Part shown: one piece after another, positions 33,005-44,549 of the stretch
Position numbering within the stretch: the stretch's first letter is position 1
Layout: the number at the start of each line of letters is the position of its first letter
Translations under genes and position numbers: made by a program
Origin: Ampullaceana balthica
Taxonomy: Eukaryota; Mollusca; Gastropoda; Lymnaeidae
Direction of reading: 5' to 3'
Assembly (NCBI GenBank): GCA_944989445.1
Contig: CALYLW010001407.1
Coordinates: 62,001 to 126,000 of the forward strand
Length of the DNA: 64,000 nucleotides
The notes under the pieces: generated by a model
What the model was told of the DNA's origin: nothing
Seen by the model: the letters and a program-made list of their open reading frames with translations, nothing else
The model's database searches: none

Positions 33005-33190
33005 AGGTTGTGCTGCGGCGCCCATTTTTTTAGGGCGCCGACGGCGCCCACCTTTTTCAAATGCCCAACTAACTTGTCCTTGTATGATAAATACATAATA
33101 TTAAACTTCCTGAAATGTACACAAAGTATTTTATAATAGGTGTTGTAGGTCAAAAGCCCAAGTAACTTATCCTTGTATGATAAATCCAAA
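33005..33190 (+). repeat. GGCGCC-module repeat, two adjoining copies
   Basis: A palindromic GGGCGCC...GGCGCCC block is followed by AACTTRTCCTTGTATGATAAA, a CTTCCTGAAATGTACACAAAG stretch and TATTTTATAAT. The same module occurs inverted at 36370-36500 and 36870-37030, and direct at 56030-56160 inside the gene B intron. Non-coding. Confidence 0.6.
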
Positions 33191-34769
33191 ATAGTTCTTA
33201 AATGTACTTAAAGTATTTATATATATATTTTTTTTACAGTGGTAATCGCAAAACGATTTTTTTTTACTAATTTTAGAAAGCAATGCACCAAATTACTGCA
33301 CCCAAAAATAAATCTTAGAGTCAGTCAGCACTGTTTACAACACAAATTCTGAAGTCAAAGGTGTGTGTGTTGTTTGGTTAATGTAAATCTGAAAACCAAA
33401 ATGATTATGATTTTAAGTCCATATTTTCAATTAAAAAAAAAGCAGAGTGATGTCCCTTAGCGTTAGGCGTGAGGCAGTCAGCGATAATTGAGCGTACATA
33501 TTAAATAACATAATTTGCAATCCGTCACGTAGTGTCTGTCCGTGACGCTATGCGAGGTAACTCCCGATAAAAAAAATATATATAGAAGTAAAAAAGTTGC
33601 TTTCGAGATTAACAAAATGTGTTTCTCACCAGCGCCATAAAATATTGTGACCTGGCGTCATTATTTGAGCTTTTATTAAAGTGTGAAGGGAACGAAGTAA
33701 AAAGAGCCATATTTTATATTATGTGATTAATATTATTATTATTTTTTGTATTAAAGAAGCCTTCCCGTTGGCTAAGAAGGTTGGCAAGTCAGACTTAGAG
33801 TTGGCTGGTGTCATGGCAGAATGTATGCTAGTGTGTTCCACGTTGTATAACCTCAAATTGTATTACTTCTACAAAGTATAAATATTAAAGTTGTTTTATT
33901 GAAACAAGTTCTTCAGTGGATTATTGTGTACAAGGTTTTGTATTGAGAGAACGCCTACAAGAGTTACATATTAATAAGCAAAAACCTGTTACATTGACAT
34001 AAAGGTAATAATGTATGGACCAATGGGCGCATAAACTGACAAGACATAATAGATCTTGAAAAGGTGCTGACTTGACAATAATAAAAACGCGTATGTGAAT
34101 TACTAACACGTTTATATTAAATTGTAAATATGATTAACAGTTGATAATTTAATCTTTTCTGTTATCCTGTGACAAACTTTGCTTACTACGTTTCATGCAA
34201 AATGAACAGTTCTTTGTTATTAACATGTGTAAAAATTACATTTGGTTTTTTACATGTTTTGGTAATGTTGTGGTAATAATGTATGGACAAATGGGCGAAT
34301 AAACTGACAAGTCATAATCATCAATGAAGCTAAAACTGCTTCAAATCACAGATGTGCTTGATGTGGATCACATTACAGTCACATAATTTATTTTTAAATC
34401 ACTGTGCTGTATTATTGGGGCACTCATAATTGGTGCGCACTATTCAAAGCTGCAAGTTAACGTCCGGCTGACTCCGCAATATTTGTGTATACTCCGAACT
34501 TAAAACTTCTTTGCTGTAGTATCACCTTATGCTGTGTGAAATTCTCTATGCATTTACTATTATCCTGATTATATCATTATTATTCATGCAAACTTATATA
34601 ACGCGAAGTCTAAGCTTTGAGGTTTTCTCATAACACATGTATTCGTGTATATATTCAAAATATATACTCTGCTTTGTCCATTCGTTAAGATAGATTTTAG
34701 AAAGCGCACCGCTAAAAAAATTGCCTTGAAAAAAATACTGCAATTAAAAAACCCGTAAAAATAATGTTT

Positions 34770-35123
34770 TAAACTAATAATCCCTTATATATGAGACAGA
34801 ACTTAAAGTATTGATTATGTTCCAACGCGACAAGCATTTACAGCTTGAAACTGAGTGAATTCCCCCTGTAAAAGAAGAGATGTGGTCATCGATAGCTGGC
34901 GTGAAGTCAAGTGACCCGTAAAATGTAAACAATAGCGACTGCTACATATAGTTTTATATAGATAATATAAAAATGCATTAATTTAATTACGGTACGTTTG
35001 ATCGATCTGAAAGTTTGATACGATGCATTGTGAGGTGACACGAGTATATGTGCCAAATGTCAGCTCGATGGCATCACGGGAAGTGGGTCATTTTTTACTT
35101 TTGTTTTTCCACCCGACGACGAA

Positions 35124-35171
<48 letters not shown>

Positions 35172-35200
35172 GGCGGTGAAGTTAATATAAGGGATTTAAT
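34770..35200 (+). mobile_element. Non-autonomous element, second subfamily, copy 1
   Basis: It starts near AATAATCCCTTATATATGAG and ends GTTAATATAAGGGATTTAA. It has the core GATCGATCTGAAAGTTTGAT and the conserved ATGTCAGCTCGATGGCATCA then GGGAAGTGGGTCA block. A (GA)n run at 35127-35170 precedes the end. It shares the two cores with the ~480-bp family but lacks the GCGCACC repeats. Confidence 0.7.
35127..35170. repeat. (GA)n microsatellite
   Basis: About 22 GA units inside the 3' end of a non-autonomous element, at the position where the sister copy has ACGAACGACAGACAGTGAGA. Confidence 0.95.
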
Positions 35201-35274
35201 TTTTAAAAAAAATAAAAATAAAAAAAATAATAAAAAATAAAAAAACATTAAAAAAAAACAGAAATAAAACAAAC

Positions 35275-35800
35275 ACGTAAAAACAAAGTGTTTGACTATA
35301 AATCCCTTATATATGAGACATAACTAAAAGTATTGATTATGTTCAAACGCGACAAACTTTTACAGACTGAATCTGTTATAACTCCCCTTTGCTTTATAAC
35401 CCCGGGGGACGGGTGGGAGAGGGAAAGGTCTGGTCACCGATCGCTGAACCGAGCTCAGCGGGACACGTAAAATGTAAACAAAAGCACGCCGGTACATCGA
35501 CGGATGTCGTCAACGCATGAACTGAAATGTCACGTGGAAAATGAAACAATAACAAACCGTGAATTTGAATTACATACGTTGTCGAGAGATAAACTAAAAA
35601 TGCATTAATTTAATTACGGTACTTTCGATCGATCTGAAATTTCGATACGATGCATTTTTAGGTAACACGAGTCCATGTGCCAAATTTCACTTCGATGGCA
35701 TTACGGGAAGTGGGTCATTTATGACTTTTGTTTTTCCGCCCGCCAGACGACGAACGACAGACAGTGAGAGACGGCGGTGAAGTTAATATAAAGGATTTAA
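35275..35800 (+). mobile_element. Non-autonomous element, second subfamily, copy 2
   Basis: It starts ACGTAAAAACAAAGTGTTTG then ACTATAAATCCCTTATAT, and ends GTTAATATAAAGGATTTAA. The cores TCGATCGATCTGAAATTTCG and GGCATTACGGGAAGTGGGTC are present. It is head-to-tail with the copy at 34770. Another copy lies at 52855-53255. Confidence 0.7.
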
Positions 35801-35884
35801 AAACGCTATTTTCAAACGTCCGCATAAAATTGTTCAATATGGAAAAGAGATTTAATTTTTCTCTCTTGGTCTCTACATTTGCTG

Positions 35885-36052
35885 ATTTTTAGCCTATGTG
35901 TAATGTACTTTCCTTTATGTTGTTATTATGGTATGAATGGTTTTTTAATTATTATATGTATGTTATGATCTCCATGTAAAGCGCTGTGAGCCCGGTTCCT
36001 TCCTGGGATACATCGCTATATAAATTATAAATTATTATTATTATTATTTACT
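35885..36052 (+). mobile_element. 3' end of a CR1/L2-type LINE or derived SINE
   Basis: GTAAAGCGCTGTGAGCCCGG, then GGATACATCGCTATATAAAT and an (ATT)n tail, is the typical 3' terminus of CR1/L2-like retrotransposons and SINEs that share their tails. It is 5'-truncated, with no coding part. It is inserted in the repeat of 33900-36150. Confidence 0.6.
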
Positions 36053-36369
36053 ATGCGGCTTTCAGGCAAAAGGGACAATTACAAAAACTGAAATATATCC
36101 ATTTTGAAAACTTCCGTCATTTTTGACGGGTAATACACTAGTTTAACAATATAATTTGCAATGTCACGTCTGTAGTGTCTGTCCTGACGCTACTAATTTT
36201 AGAAAGCAGCGCACCAAATTACTGCACCAATGCATCAAAAGGTGAGCAAATTAAAGATACGCTTTAAAAAAATATTATATGACGTCATTGTGTTAGCTCA
36301 TATTTTAATTTTGGAAAAGGGAACAATGTAAAAAGAGGATTTGATGATGGTTAATTATAAAATCATAAA

Positions 36370-37030
36370 ACAAAGGGGGCACCGTAGGCGCCCTACAACT
36401 CCTATTATAAAATACTTTGTGTACATTTCAGAAAGTTTAATATTTCGTATTTATCAAACCAGGACAAGTTAGTTGGGCTTTTGAAATAGGTGGGTGCCGT
36501 AGGCGCCCTTATAAAAGTGCATTTTTTCAAAATAAATAGATTTCAGCTGAAAACTTCCGTCATTTTTGACGAGTTATACGCTAGTATATATGATAATATA
36601 ATAGTCCACGTCACTGGTTGGCTCACTGGATAGATGTGGAACGCTGAGGAACGATGTACAACAGTCTATAGCAGTTTTAAAAAAATCGTGTGGTGATTAG
36701 CACTGTAAAAAATATTATATGACGTCATTGTTTGATCTTATATTTAATTAAAGGTGTGCAAATTAATTACAAATTAAAGACACGTTGTAAAATAAAACTT
36801 TTATATGACGTCATTGTTTTAGCTTATATCTTAATTTTGGAAAAGGGAACGATGTCAAAACAGAATTTGATGATTTATAATTATAAAATACTTTTTGTAC
36901 ATTTCAGGAAGTTTAATATTTCGTTTTTATCAAACAAGGATAAGTTACTTGGGGTTTTGAAAAAAAAAGTGGGCGCCGTAGGCGTCCTACAGCCGCTGTG
37001 GGTGCCGTAGGCGCCCTACAACCCCTAGTA
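36370..37030 (-). repeat. GGCGCC-module repeats, inverted copies
   Basis: Two inverted copies of the module described at 33005, at about 36370-36500 and 36870-37030. Each is preceded by TTTTGGAAAAGGGAACGATG-like sequence that also follows the module at 56155-56220. They have GTAGGCGCCCTACA palindromes. Confidence 0.6.
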
Positions 37031-38480
37031 GTAGATACATCTTTGTTGGTATGCTGTATAAATGTGCAAATCCCAAAAATACGTCATAGGTTTCGTGACA
37101 CATTTGTTAGAAACCCGAGATGTAAACAACGTAAGTTACAAGTAAAACAATGAGAAATTATTGCACTTAATTAAGTAAAAAAGGAAAGAAAGAAAAAAAG
37201 AAAACAACAAGTATTTCCATATCAAAAGGTCAAAACAATAAATTTTACATTGATATTGAGACCAATGCTAAAATTCTCAACAAATCACTTCGCATTAGCG
37301 TCTTCAGCCTCATGCGAAAATTGACGTCTTAAAAAAAATAAAGAAAAAGGAAAAACAGGAAATATAACCACAACTGTATATACCTTACCAACTTCCATCA
37401 CACCTCACCTGTCTTTGTCAACCTCATTTACACCATACATGTCTTTGTGGGCCCTCAGCACACGTAAACCTGTCTTTGACAATCTTAAACATACGACAGC
37501 TGTCTTCAGCCTATCACATTTTTCTTTGTTAGCCCCCAGCACAACACACCTGACTTGTATTTGTGAACGTAAGCACACCTAAGTATGACTGAGTTTGTCA
37601 GAAATATTTTTAATATGTAAAATAATAATTTTTTAAAAGATTTATAAACATTTTAAGTCCCATTTTAATCTTGTGGTACAAATATTTTTTTATAATTTTA
37701 ATTTGAATAGAGTCTTTCAAATGAGAGACTTTCTAACTGCTTTATATATAGCGAGTTTTAAAAAAGTTGCAAGAAAATTAAATCAAGTGTACATTTATTA
37801 AAACAAAGAGTCTTGATCTCAACAGCAGATAGATGACAATTTTAAAAAAAATATGATATACATTTATTTGTTTTGTTGTGAAGATTTCTCAAAAATACAT
37901 GTAACAGCTTAACTAAGAACAATAATGAATGTCATCATAAGCTATTTATTTAAAGCTGCTTTGCAATGACAAGCCATGTTAACATTGGACCAGGATATTA
38001 CAGAGATTTTAATGACCAGTTAGCTACCCAAATTTTGTCCTGATAATTATGACATAATAAATAATATAAATGATATTAGAAACACCTTTTCCGCACAGTC
38101 AGGCCCATATGAAAAAAATACAATAAATTGACTTCGATGATTAAAACGTCCAAAAATTCATGATTGCTAATAGTTTTTAACAAAATTTATTCCGACTTAC
38201 TTTTCCACATTAAAAACGTAATGTACGAGTGGTGCTCAGTTTGGGTAAAGAATGTCAATAAATTTGGAAGCACTAACTCAACGAAATGGTAATCGGATGG
38301 TTTTCGTTGCTTTATCTACAGTCGTTTCAGTTTTTCACGCAATTATCTACATTCTCTTCAGTTTTCATGTGATGGACTTTAGTTTCTTCAATTTTTCTTT
38401 AAACTTACTAAAGTTAACTTCACTTTATCATACAAAGTGTGCTTCCTCAAGACATAGTGTCATAAAAGAATAAAGCGATT

Positions 38481-39200
38481 TATTTTTAGAATGTTCCTGG
38501 TAAATAATTGTCCATAAAAGCATACATGTTCGGATCTGAAAACTTTGATGAAGAAGTATCTTTACAAACTAATAAAGTTGTGTAGAGTCACTGTGTATGA
38601 AATCGTCGTTGTGACTTAATGATAAAAACAAGACACTATATGAAAAAAATATTGCTTCAATTTAAAATAAATCAATATGAATTTATTGGAGGAATATGCA
38701 TGAAAATAAATTTAGATGTTGTTACAGGAAGTTATTATTTAATAAGACGGGAGGATTGTACAAGATATGAGTAGTATTTAAAGGATTTTTTGAAATATGG
38801 TAGAAGGGAATGAAATCATAAGATTCATGTGTTATTAAAAAATAAAGTTTTGCTAGGTGCTTTCTTGACTTTAAATCACTGCTTGGTTTTTAAAACCTGC
38901 TTTTAATATGTTCATCACATGGATTTCAGTCCCATAATGGTAATAGCTGCCTAAACAATATAATCATTTAATTTGTCCCTAAATAAATGACCCAACCGGT
39001 CATCTAGTGTACGTTTAAGGGTCTGCTTAACTAACGACTTGCTGAAAATAAAGGACGCAACCGTCTTTGACCTTTTGGATAACGACTCAACGTATCGCTT
39101 TAAACAACTTACATGTGTTTGTTAATGTCTCGTTTGGTCGTTAGCCCCCACAATGCCAACACGTTTGAATAAACAGTTTGCACTCAGCTCAATGGTGTGT
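38481..39200. other. No gene; repeat unit near the LINE target family
   Basis: 38870-39190 is one of three copies of a family also seen at 42030-42360 and at 47400-47578 plus 50779-50860. It contains CTTTTGGATAACGACTCAAC, TTAATGTCTCGTTTGGTCGT and TTTGAATAAACAGTTTGCAC. The rest is unassigned. Confidence 0.55.
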
Positions 39201-39544
39201 GTCACAGCTTCATTGCGAGAGGGGGGCCGATGCCCCGGGTGGCACTTTGCTAGCAGAGGTAAATTCCTTGTCGTTAATTAGCTTTAAAGAATTTTTTTTA
39301 AAAATAACTTCGAGCTTTTTTCGAAATAAAGACAAAAAACAAAAAATAAATTGATAAAAGAAATAAATGAACTTTGCTAATATATGTGTAGGTTTCATTG
39401 GCCTATACTTCAATTTCCATATAGTATATAATTTATTCTGATAATAATGGTACTGAACTAAACAAAACGAGATACCTAAGTACTATGAGAGCGTGAAACT
39501 GATGGGCATGTAAACGACCTGCATCTCATACAGTAAAGTGGTCA

Positions 39545-40600
39545 AGTCTCTATCTTGGTCTTCTTAGGTCTTAGTGCAGACATTGATACCTTTGACCTTC
39601 CAAACACTTTATAGATCCCTGAAAAACTACTTTGGAATTTCTGGCTCAGTACCAGCTTGTTTTCGATCTCACTTCTTGAGCAGATCGCAGATGGTATCAT
39701 TGGGAGACTGTCTCTTGATGGTATCATTGGGAGACTGTCTCTTGATGGTATCATTGGGAGACTGTCTCTTGATGGTATCATTGGGAGACTGTCTCTTGAT
39801 GGTATCATTGGGAGACTGTCTCTTGATGGTATCATTGGGAGACTGTCTCTTGATGGTATCATTGGGAGACTGTCTCTTGATGGCATCATTGGGAGACTGT
39901 CTCTTGATGGCATCATTGGGAGACTGTCTCTTGATGGTATCATTGGGAGACTGTCTCTTGATGGTATCATTGGGAGACCGTCTCTTGATGGTATCATTGG
40001 GAGACTGTCTCTTGATGGTATCATTGGGAGACTGTCTCTTGATGGTATCATTGGGAGACTGTCTCTTGATGGTATCATTGGGAGACTGTCTCTTTCACAC
40101 AGCTGACTTGGTTTATGGGGAGCAGAAGGACACCGTTTGACAACTTTTATACAGCACACCAGGCCACTTCTTTTACCGCTCGAAATGAAAGCACTTAAAA
40201 GCCAATCATTTCAAGATATGCAGCTATACCCTCAGATGTATCCCCCAGTCATTGACTCCGTTGTCTATTCGTTGCAGGATAGAAAAGGGTCAAGTCTTGT
40301 ATTTCAGCCAGCTAAAACTGAATTAAGAAAAAAACTGAAGCACTCATTTGCAATAATAAATCACAAAGAACCTTGTGATTTACTAATTCTAATCAGGTAG
40401 CTAGTTCTGATATCCATTTCACATCAAGTAGGAATCTTGGCTCCGTTGTTTCTGACAAAATGTCTACTAATAACTTCATCAATCACATCTGTCGCCATGC
40501 CTACACTGCCATCCGTCACATGAGCTCAATCCGTCACTACACCTAACAGTTAGTGCAACGAAAACTCTATATTGCGCTCTTATTCAATCAAGAACCATCT
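39545..40600 (+). pseudogene. Degraded CR1-like LINE RT fragment with internal array
   Basis: Frames read VFLGLSADIDTFD, LKNYFGISGSVPACFRSHFL and SRSQMVSLGD before the array. After it come IDSVVYSLQD and FINHICRHAYTAIRHMSSIR, the order of a CR1/Jockey-type reverse transcriptase and C-terminal region. A 27-bp x 15 array interrupts it at 39690-40094, beginning in the RSQMVSLGD codons. Many stops and shifts elsewhere. Confidence 0.7.
39690..40094. repeat. 27-bp tandem array, exactly 15 units, inside LINE RT
   Basis: 405 bp equals 15 x 27. The unit is GATGGTATCATTGGGAGACT followed by GTCTCTT, with only three units carrying a substitution (two GCATC, one CCGTC). 27 is a multiple of 3, so all frames repeat a 9-residue peptide (MVSLGDCLL, LDGIIGRLS on +, RDSLPMIPS on -). 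The long ORFs through it are a consequence of this. The first unit continues the LINE peptide RSQMVSLGD, so the array arose from the RT coding sequence. Confidence 0.95.
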
Positions 40601-40603
40601 GAC

Positions 40604-41915
40604 AATTACCTGGAGGCTTAATCAAGAATCAAATTGATTACATTCTTGTGCTGAGACGTTTCAAATCTAGTATCAATAAAGCACAAACAATGTCCTTCCC
40701 TGGTGCAGGTATAGGAAGTGACCATAATCTTGTCCTAACTAGACTTTAGCTGAAACTGAAGTTAAATAGAGAGAAAAAAAAAGAAATACGCGCATTCGTT
40801 TTGATCTGGACAAACTAAAAGACCCGGGAATTGCGGAGATATTCCAGGCCAAGGTTGGTTGCAAGTTTGCAGCCAAAGAGGAATGGATAGATAACAAGTG
40901 CCGCTCAGTGGAAGATAGCATAGCTGCCATTAATACTAAGAAAGCTTATGAGACTTTAAGAAATCTTACAAAAAACGCACCAGGTGACAGCTTCGATAAT
41001 GGAAGACAGCAAAGGCCAGCACCTTACTGATAACATGGCAGTACTAAGACGATGGACAGAATATTGCACTGAACGGTACAATTGTAAAATCAATCTAGAT
41101 AGCAACATACTACAGAAGCAACAGAATGGAGAGATGAACGATCCAAAAGTGCTGTTGAGCAAAGTTGAAGAGGCAGTACGGAACTTAAAGGGGGTAGGTC
41201 GCCTGGAGTTGACAACATCCCTGCTGAATTGCTGAAACATGGAGGAGTATAGGTAACAAAAGCCACACAAAAACTCTGCCAGAAAATATGTGAAAATAAG
41301 ATACGGCTCAAAGATTGGACGCAGTCGCTAATCATACCATTACTTAAGAAAGGAAATACGAAACAATGCCAGAATTATAGAACAATCAGCCTTATCAGCC
41401 AGCCAAACAAAGAATTGCTAAAAATTATCCTCGGCCGGCTAAAGCCAATATCCGAGGAATTTCGGCAGAACAACAGGCAGGTTTCAGACCAGGCAGAAGC
41501 ACAATAGAGCAGATCTTCTACTGTCACTTGCTCATAGAAAAATATCTACAGCACAAACGCGAACTCCATCACAACTTCAAGAAAGCCTTTTACCGAGTAG
41601 GGCACGAGGGACTTTGGCAAGTTATCAGAAGTTTCGACATTGAAGAAGGGCTGGTAAAGGTGATCGAAGAACTCTACAATCAGACAAGCCGTGCAGTTGT
41701 ATTTAAAGGCTGCGTAGGGGACTTCTTTAAAACGACGATCGGAGTCCGCCAGGGCTGCGTTCTCTCACCTGTCCTGTTCAATATCTTCCTTTAAAAAATC
41801 ATGCAAGAAACTCTCAGTGATCACCACATATCCATCTCTATAGGCGGAAGAACCTTATGCAACATAGATCTTTTGGCTGGGAGCAGTAAGGAACTACAGG
41901 AGCTCACTGATTATT
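40604..41915 (+). pseudogene. RTE-like LINE fragment (EN end, RT)
   Basis: Begins with the endonuclease end (NQIDYILVLRRFKSSINKAQ and GSDHNLVLTRL). It then runs through MTASIMEDSKGQHLT, VLRRWTEYCTERY, the RT region (LLKIILGRL, QAGFRPGRSTIEQIF, KAFYRVGHEGLWQVI, GVRQGCVLSPVLFNIFL) and stops near LCNIDLLAGSSKELQELTDY, without a FADD box. Frameshifts at about 41200, 41450 and elsewhere. Truncated at both ends and of the same family as 23041-23830. Confidence 0.8.
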
Positions 41916-41924
41916 GAATGATTA

Positions 41925-41985
41925 GCCCTCGGCACCCTTGGCAACTGCCCGATGCCAAGTCGTTGTTACGCCTGTGCATGGGAGC
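41925..41985. mobile_element. Truncated hAT-type MITE end
   Basis: CCTCGGCACCCTTGGCAACT through GCCAAGTCGTTGTTACGCCT matches the right-hand part of the MITEs at 30853 and 45282. The left half is missing, at the junction with the LINE fragment. Confidence 0.6.
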
Positions 41986-42029
41986 AAACCACAAGATTGA
42001 AGTGTTTGTTTTGTCTTAATAAACAAAAA

Positions 42030-42360
42030 ATTAGATGGCTGCTTTCCTGGTTGTAATCACCTGCTTGGTGGAAAACCCTGCTATCAAACCACTTATTGCA
42101 GGTATATCACTCCAAAACAATACCAGCATTTAATTTGTGTCCCTAAATAAATGACCAAACAGTTCACTAAGTGCGCATTAAGTGTTCTCCACCGCTAACG
42201 ACCAGCTGAAAACAAAAGAGGCGACCGTCATTGACCTCTTGGATAACGACTTAAATAATTGCACAAAGATACTTAAATTTGTTGGTTAATGTCTCGTTTG
42301 GTCCTTAGCCCCCACGATGTAAACAACTTTGAATAAACAGCTTGCACTCATCTCTGTGGG
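42030..42360. repeat. Copy of the LINE-target repeat family
   Basis: Aligns with 38870-39190 and with the two flanks of the intact LINE. It contains CTCTTGGATAACGACTTAAA, the unoccupied form of the site that carries the LINE at 47579. Confidence 0.65.
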
Positions 42361-42401
42361 GTCAGACATATATTTCACGATATTTCCTTTACCTTGTTTA
42401 A

Positions 42402-42404
<3 letters not shown>

Positions 42405-42447
<43 letters not shown>
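42405..42447. repeat. (AT)n microsatellite
   Basis: An uninterrupted AT dinucleotide run of about 21 units. A shorter one lies at 44520-44545, just outside the right end of the Ginger-like element. Confidence 0.95.
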
Positions 42448-42452
<5 letters not shown>

Positions 42453-42879
42453 AATTAACGATTGATTAATCGATTAATCGTTAGAAAATTTAATCCATTA
42501 AAATTGATATGATCGATTAAAATTTGAGAACATTTTTTTCCAATTTATTAATATAGAAGTTTTTTTACTTACATAATTTTCCCTCGTATTATTATTATTT
42601 ATTTAAAAGTACATATGTAAATAAAAAAGATTTTCTTCCTTATTTCTTGCATAGCAGAACGAATTAGCTGTGTTACGTCAGAAAATTTGAGAGCCCGTGA
42701 ATTACCGCGCCTTAACCAATTTAGCGAAATAATAAATCGTGACTAAACGGGATCTATATATTCGTTATAGAAAATATAATTAATAGAAATTAATCAATTA
42801 ATCAAATAAATTTTCCAGGAATAAACGAACGAAATTGTTTTAGTCAGTACTAGCCCTAATATATATGTTACATGCAAAG

Positions 42880-44509
42880 TGTGAAATTCAGGCATTCTAT
42901 AGAATGCCTAGGAAATGTATAGAATGCCTGATGGTTTCTGGCAAAGTATGAAATGGTTGCTATTTCATACATTGCCTAGGCATGCAATAGAATGCCGAGT
43001 TGTCGTCCGGCAATGTATGTAATTGGCCTACCCCCGCCATTTTCCCAGCCACTGATGTTGGCGGTGGCGCTTTGGTCGTTGTTTGATGATGGCGATCGAA
43101 GCCCGTGAGTGTTGAAACTTATTGTAAGACAGCGTTTAGCCGGTACGAGGTTCAACGACCAAATCACAGACAATATTGCCAAAATTCTTCTCACGAAGTC
43201 ATTTTATAAAATCCGGCTGAGATTCCATAGACGTTCTCCCATAATATTTTCCCTTGGATTGCTGTGTGACTATGTGGAAAGAGAATGTAGTGCTAGGAGA
43301 GAAATCACGCCATGATGACATGCAACGACGGTTCTACGATGAGTTATCTAAATTAACAGCCAATGCTGCTAAGAACAGCGTTTTTTAAAAACCGAAACTG
43401 TTACCAAAAGTTGGTGGACGATGTGAAAATGGCTAGGACCACCATTATGCAAGAAACACTGGACTATTGGCTGGTGAAACACTATGATGTCAAAGAAGGC
43501 GTGAGTGCCATTCTGTTTTACGTCGTTGACCCCAAGATATTTGACGTACTTCATAAAGCCCATTTGGCCATTGGTTATAGAGGACGGGACAGAATGTTGA
43601 AAGAGCTTTCACCCAAATACAAGAACGCTACCCGTTATGATATTGAACTGTGTTTAACCTTCGTGAACCTTGCCAGAAAAAAACAAAAAGGCTTCAAAAA
43701 AGTCATTGTTGTCAAGCCAAAGGTTTTTTCTGAATTCAACTCTCGTTGTCAGGTCAATCTCATCGACTTTCAATCCCATCCTGATGGGGAATACAAGTTT
43801 CTCATGGTGTATCAAGAACATCTCACCAAGTTCGTAGTTCTCAGGGCCCTGAAGACAAAGAGGGCACAAGAAGGTGCATGCCAGCTCGTAGACATATTTA
43901 CGAAGTCTGATGCTCCAATGATTATGTAGTTTAAAAAAAACGGCAGGGAATTTGCAAACAATGTGGCAAGCTGCCTAAAGGAGTCCTGGCCCACCTTCAA
44001 GATCGTTCATATTAAGCCAAGCCACATGCAAAGCCAGAAAGAGCTAACCAGGACATCGTAAACATACTGTGTGCTTGGATGCAAGATGAAATAACTGGCC
44101 ACTGGAGTTAGGGGTTACGGATCGTCTAACGCGAGAAGAACAGAGCTTTTCATTCAGGGATTTAAAGATCACCATACCAAGCTCTCCTTTGGCTGCAGAG
44201 CTAAAATAGTCCAAACAGCGTCGTCCCTACTTGAAGATGTTTTACAAGATCTAGAAACAGAGGAAGACAACACAAAAATAAAACAGAGCGTACATCATGT
44301 GCTTTATTTTGTATTACTTCCACTTTAAAATGTTTATTTATCAATAAAGTCTTATGTTGTGATCTTTTTACATTTGCCTAAACGACAGCCAGCATTCTAT
44401 GGAATGCCCAGGCAAAGTATGCAAAAGTTTTACAAATTTCATACTTTGCCTGAAACCATCAGGCATTCTATACATTGACTGGGCATTCTATAGAATGCCT
44501 AATTTCACA
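42880..44509 (+). mobile_element. Ginger-like DNA transposon (KRBA2-type integrase)
   Basis: Ends TGTGAAATT...AATTTCACA. Inverted repeats of at least 74 bp (about 130 bp with gaps) contain the 18-bp palindrome GGCATTCTATAGAATGCC and TGTATAGAATGCCTGATGGT, then GGCAAAGTATGAAAT. It encloses one integrase-type ORF. TG...CA ends and a retroviral-type integrase fit the Ginger group of DNA transposons; the group assignment is inference. A clear target-site duplication was not seen. Confidence 0.8.
43308..44290 (+). pseudogene. Integrase-like transposase of the Ginger-like element
   Basis: The main frame is 43363-43929. An earlier part (HDDMQRRFYDELSKLTANAA at about 43313) precedes a stop/frameshift in an A/T run at 43381. 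The frame contains YWLVKHYDVKEG, AHLAIGYRGRDRMLKELSPK and CQVNLIDFQSHPDGEYKFL with the first catalytic Asp, followed by YQEHLTKFVVLRALKTKRA. The second catalytic region expected at QSDNGREF is damaged: a stop at 43927, then FKKNGREF with the Asp lost. The proteins most like this are annotated in animals as KRAB-A domain-containing protein 2-like. Inactive. Confidence 0.8.
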
Positions 44510-44549
44510 CATCGACTGTAATATATATATATATATATATATATTATAT

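Larger units (their letters stand above)
33900..36150 (-). repeat. Interspersed repeat, inverted partner of 15920-16850, with insertions
   Basis: The reverse complement aligns with 15920-16850. The match is interrupted at 34740-35800 by two related non-autonomous elements and at about 35885-36052 by a LINE/SINE tail, so those insertions are younger. Outer sequence includes GACAAGTCATAATCATCAAT and AAAACTTCCGTCATTTTTGA. Confidence 0.65.
30045..38480 (+). other. 3' flank of gene A, paralogous to the flank of gene B
   Basis: Collinear similarity with the gene B flank can be followed in blocks: 32310-32560 with 57350-57570; 32800-32990 with 57590-57800; 37090-37620 with 57890-59340 (the minisatellite region); 37700-38290 with 59440-60030. 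The gene A side is longer through insertions. 30680-31350 is absent from B but present in the relic at 11340. No gene was recognised; small open frames are not conserved. Confidence 0.65.

Noticed and set aside
38252..38473. 73-codon ORF starting MSINLEALTQRNGNRM with a similar start near 59990
   Set aside because: The similarity (MLTVFEALTPRNGTRM) is no higher than in the surrounding duplicated flank, the B copy stops soon after, and the relic copy has early stops.
39542..40159. Long ORFs on both strands (205, 188 and 149 codons) with 9-residue repeats
   Set aside because: 27 bp is a multiple of 3 and the unit lacks stops in three of the frames, so long ORFs arise automatically. The flanks belong to a decayed LINE.
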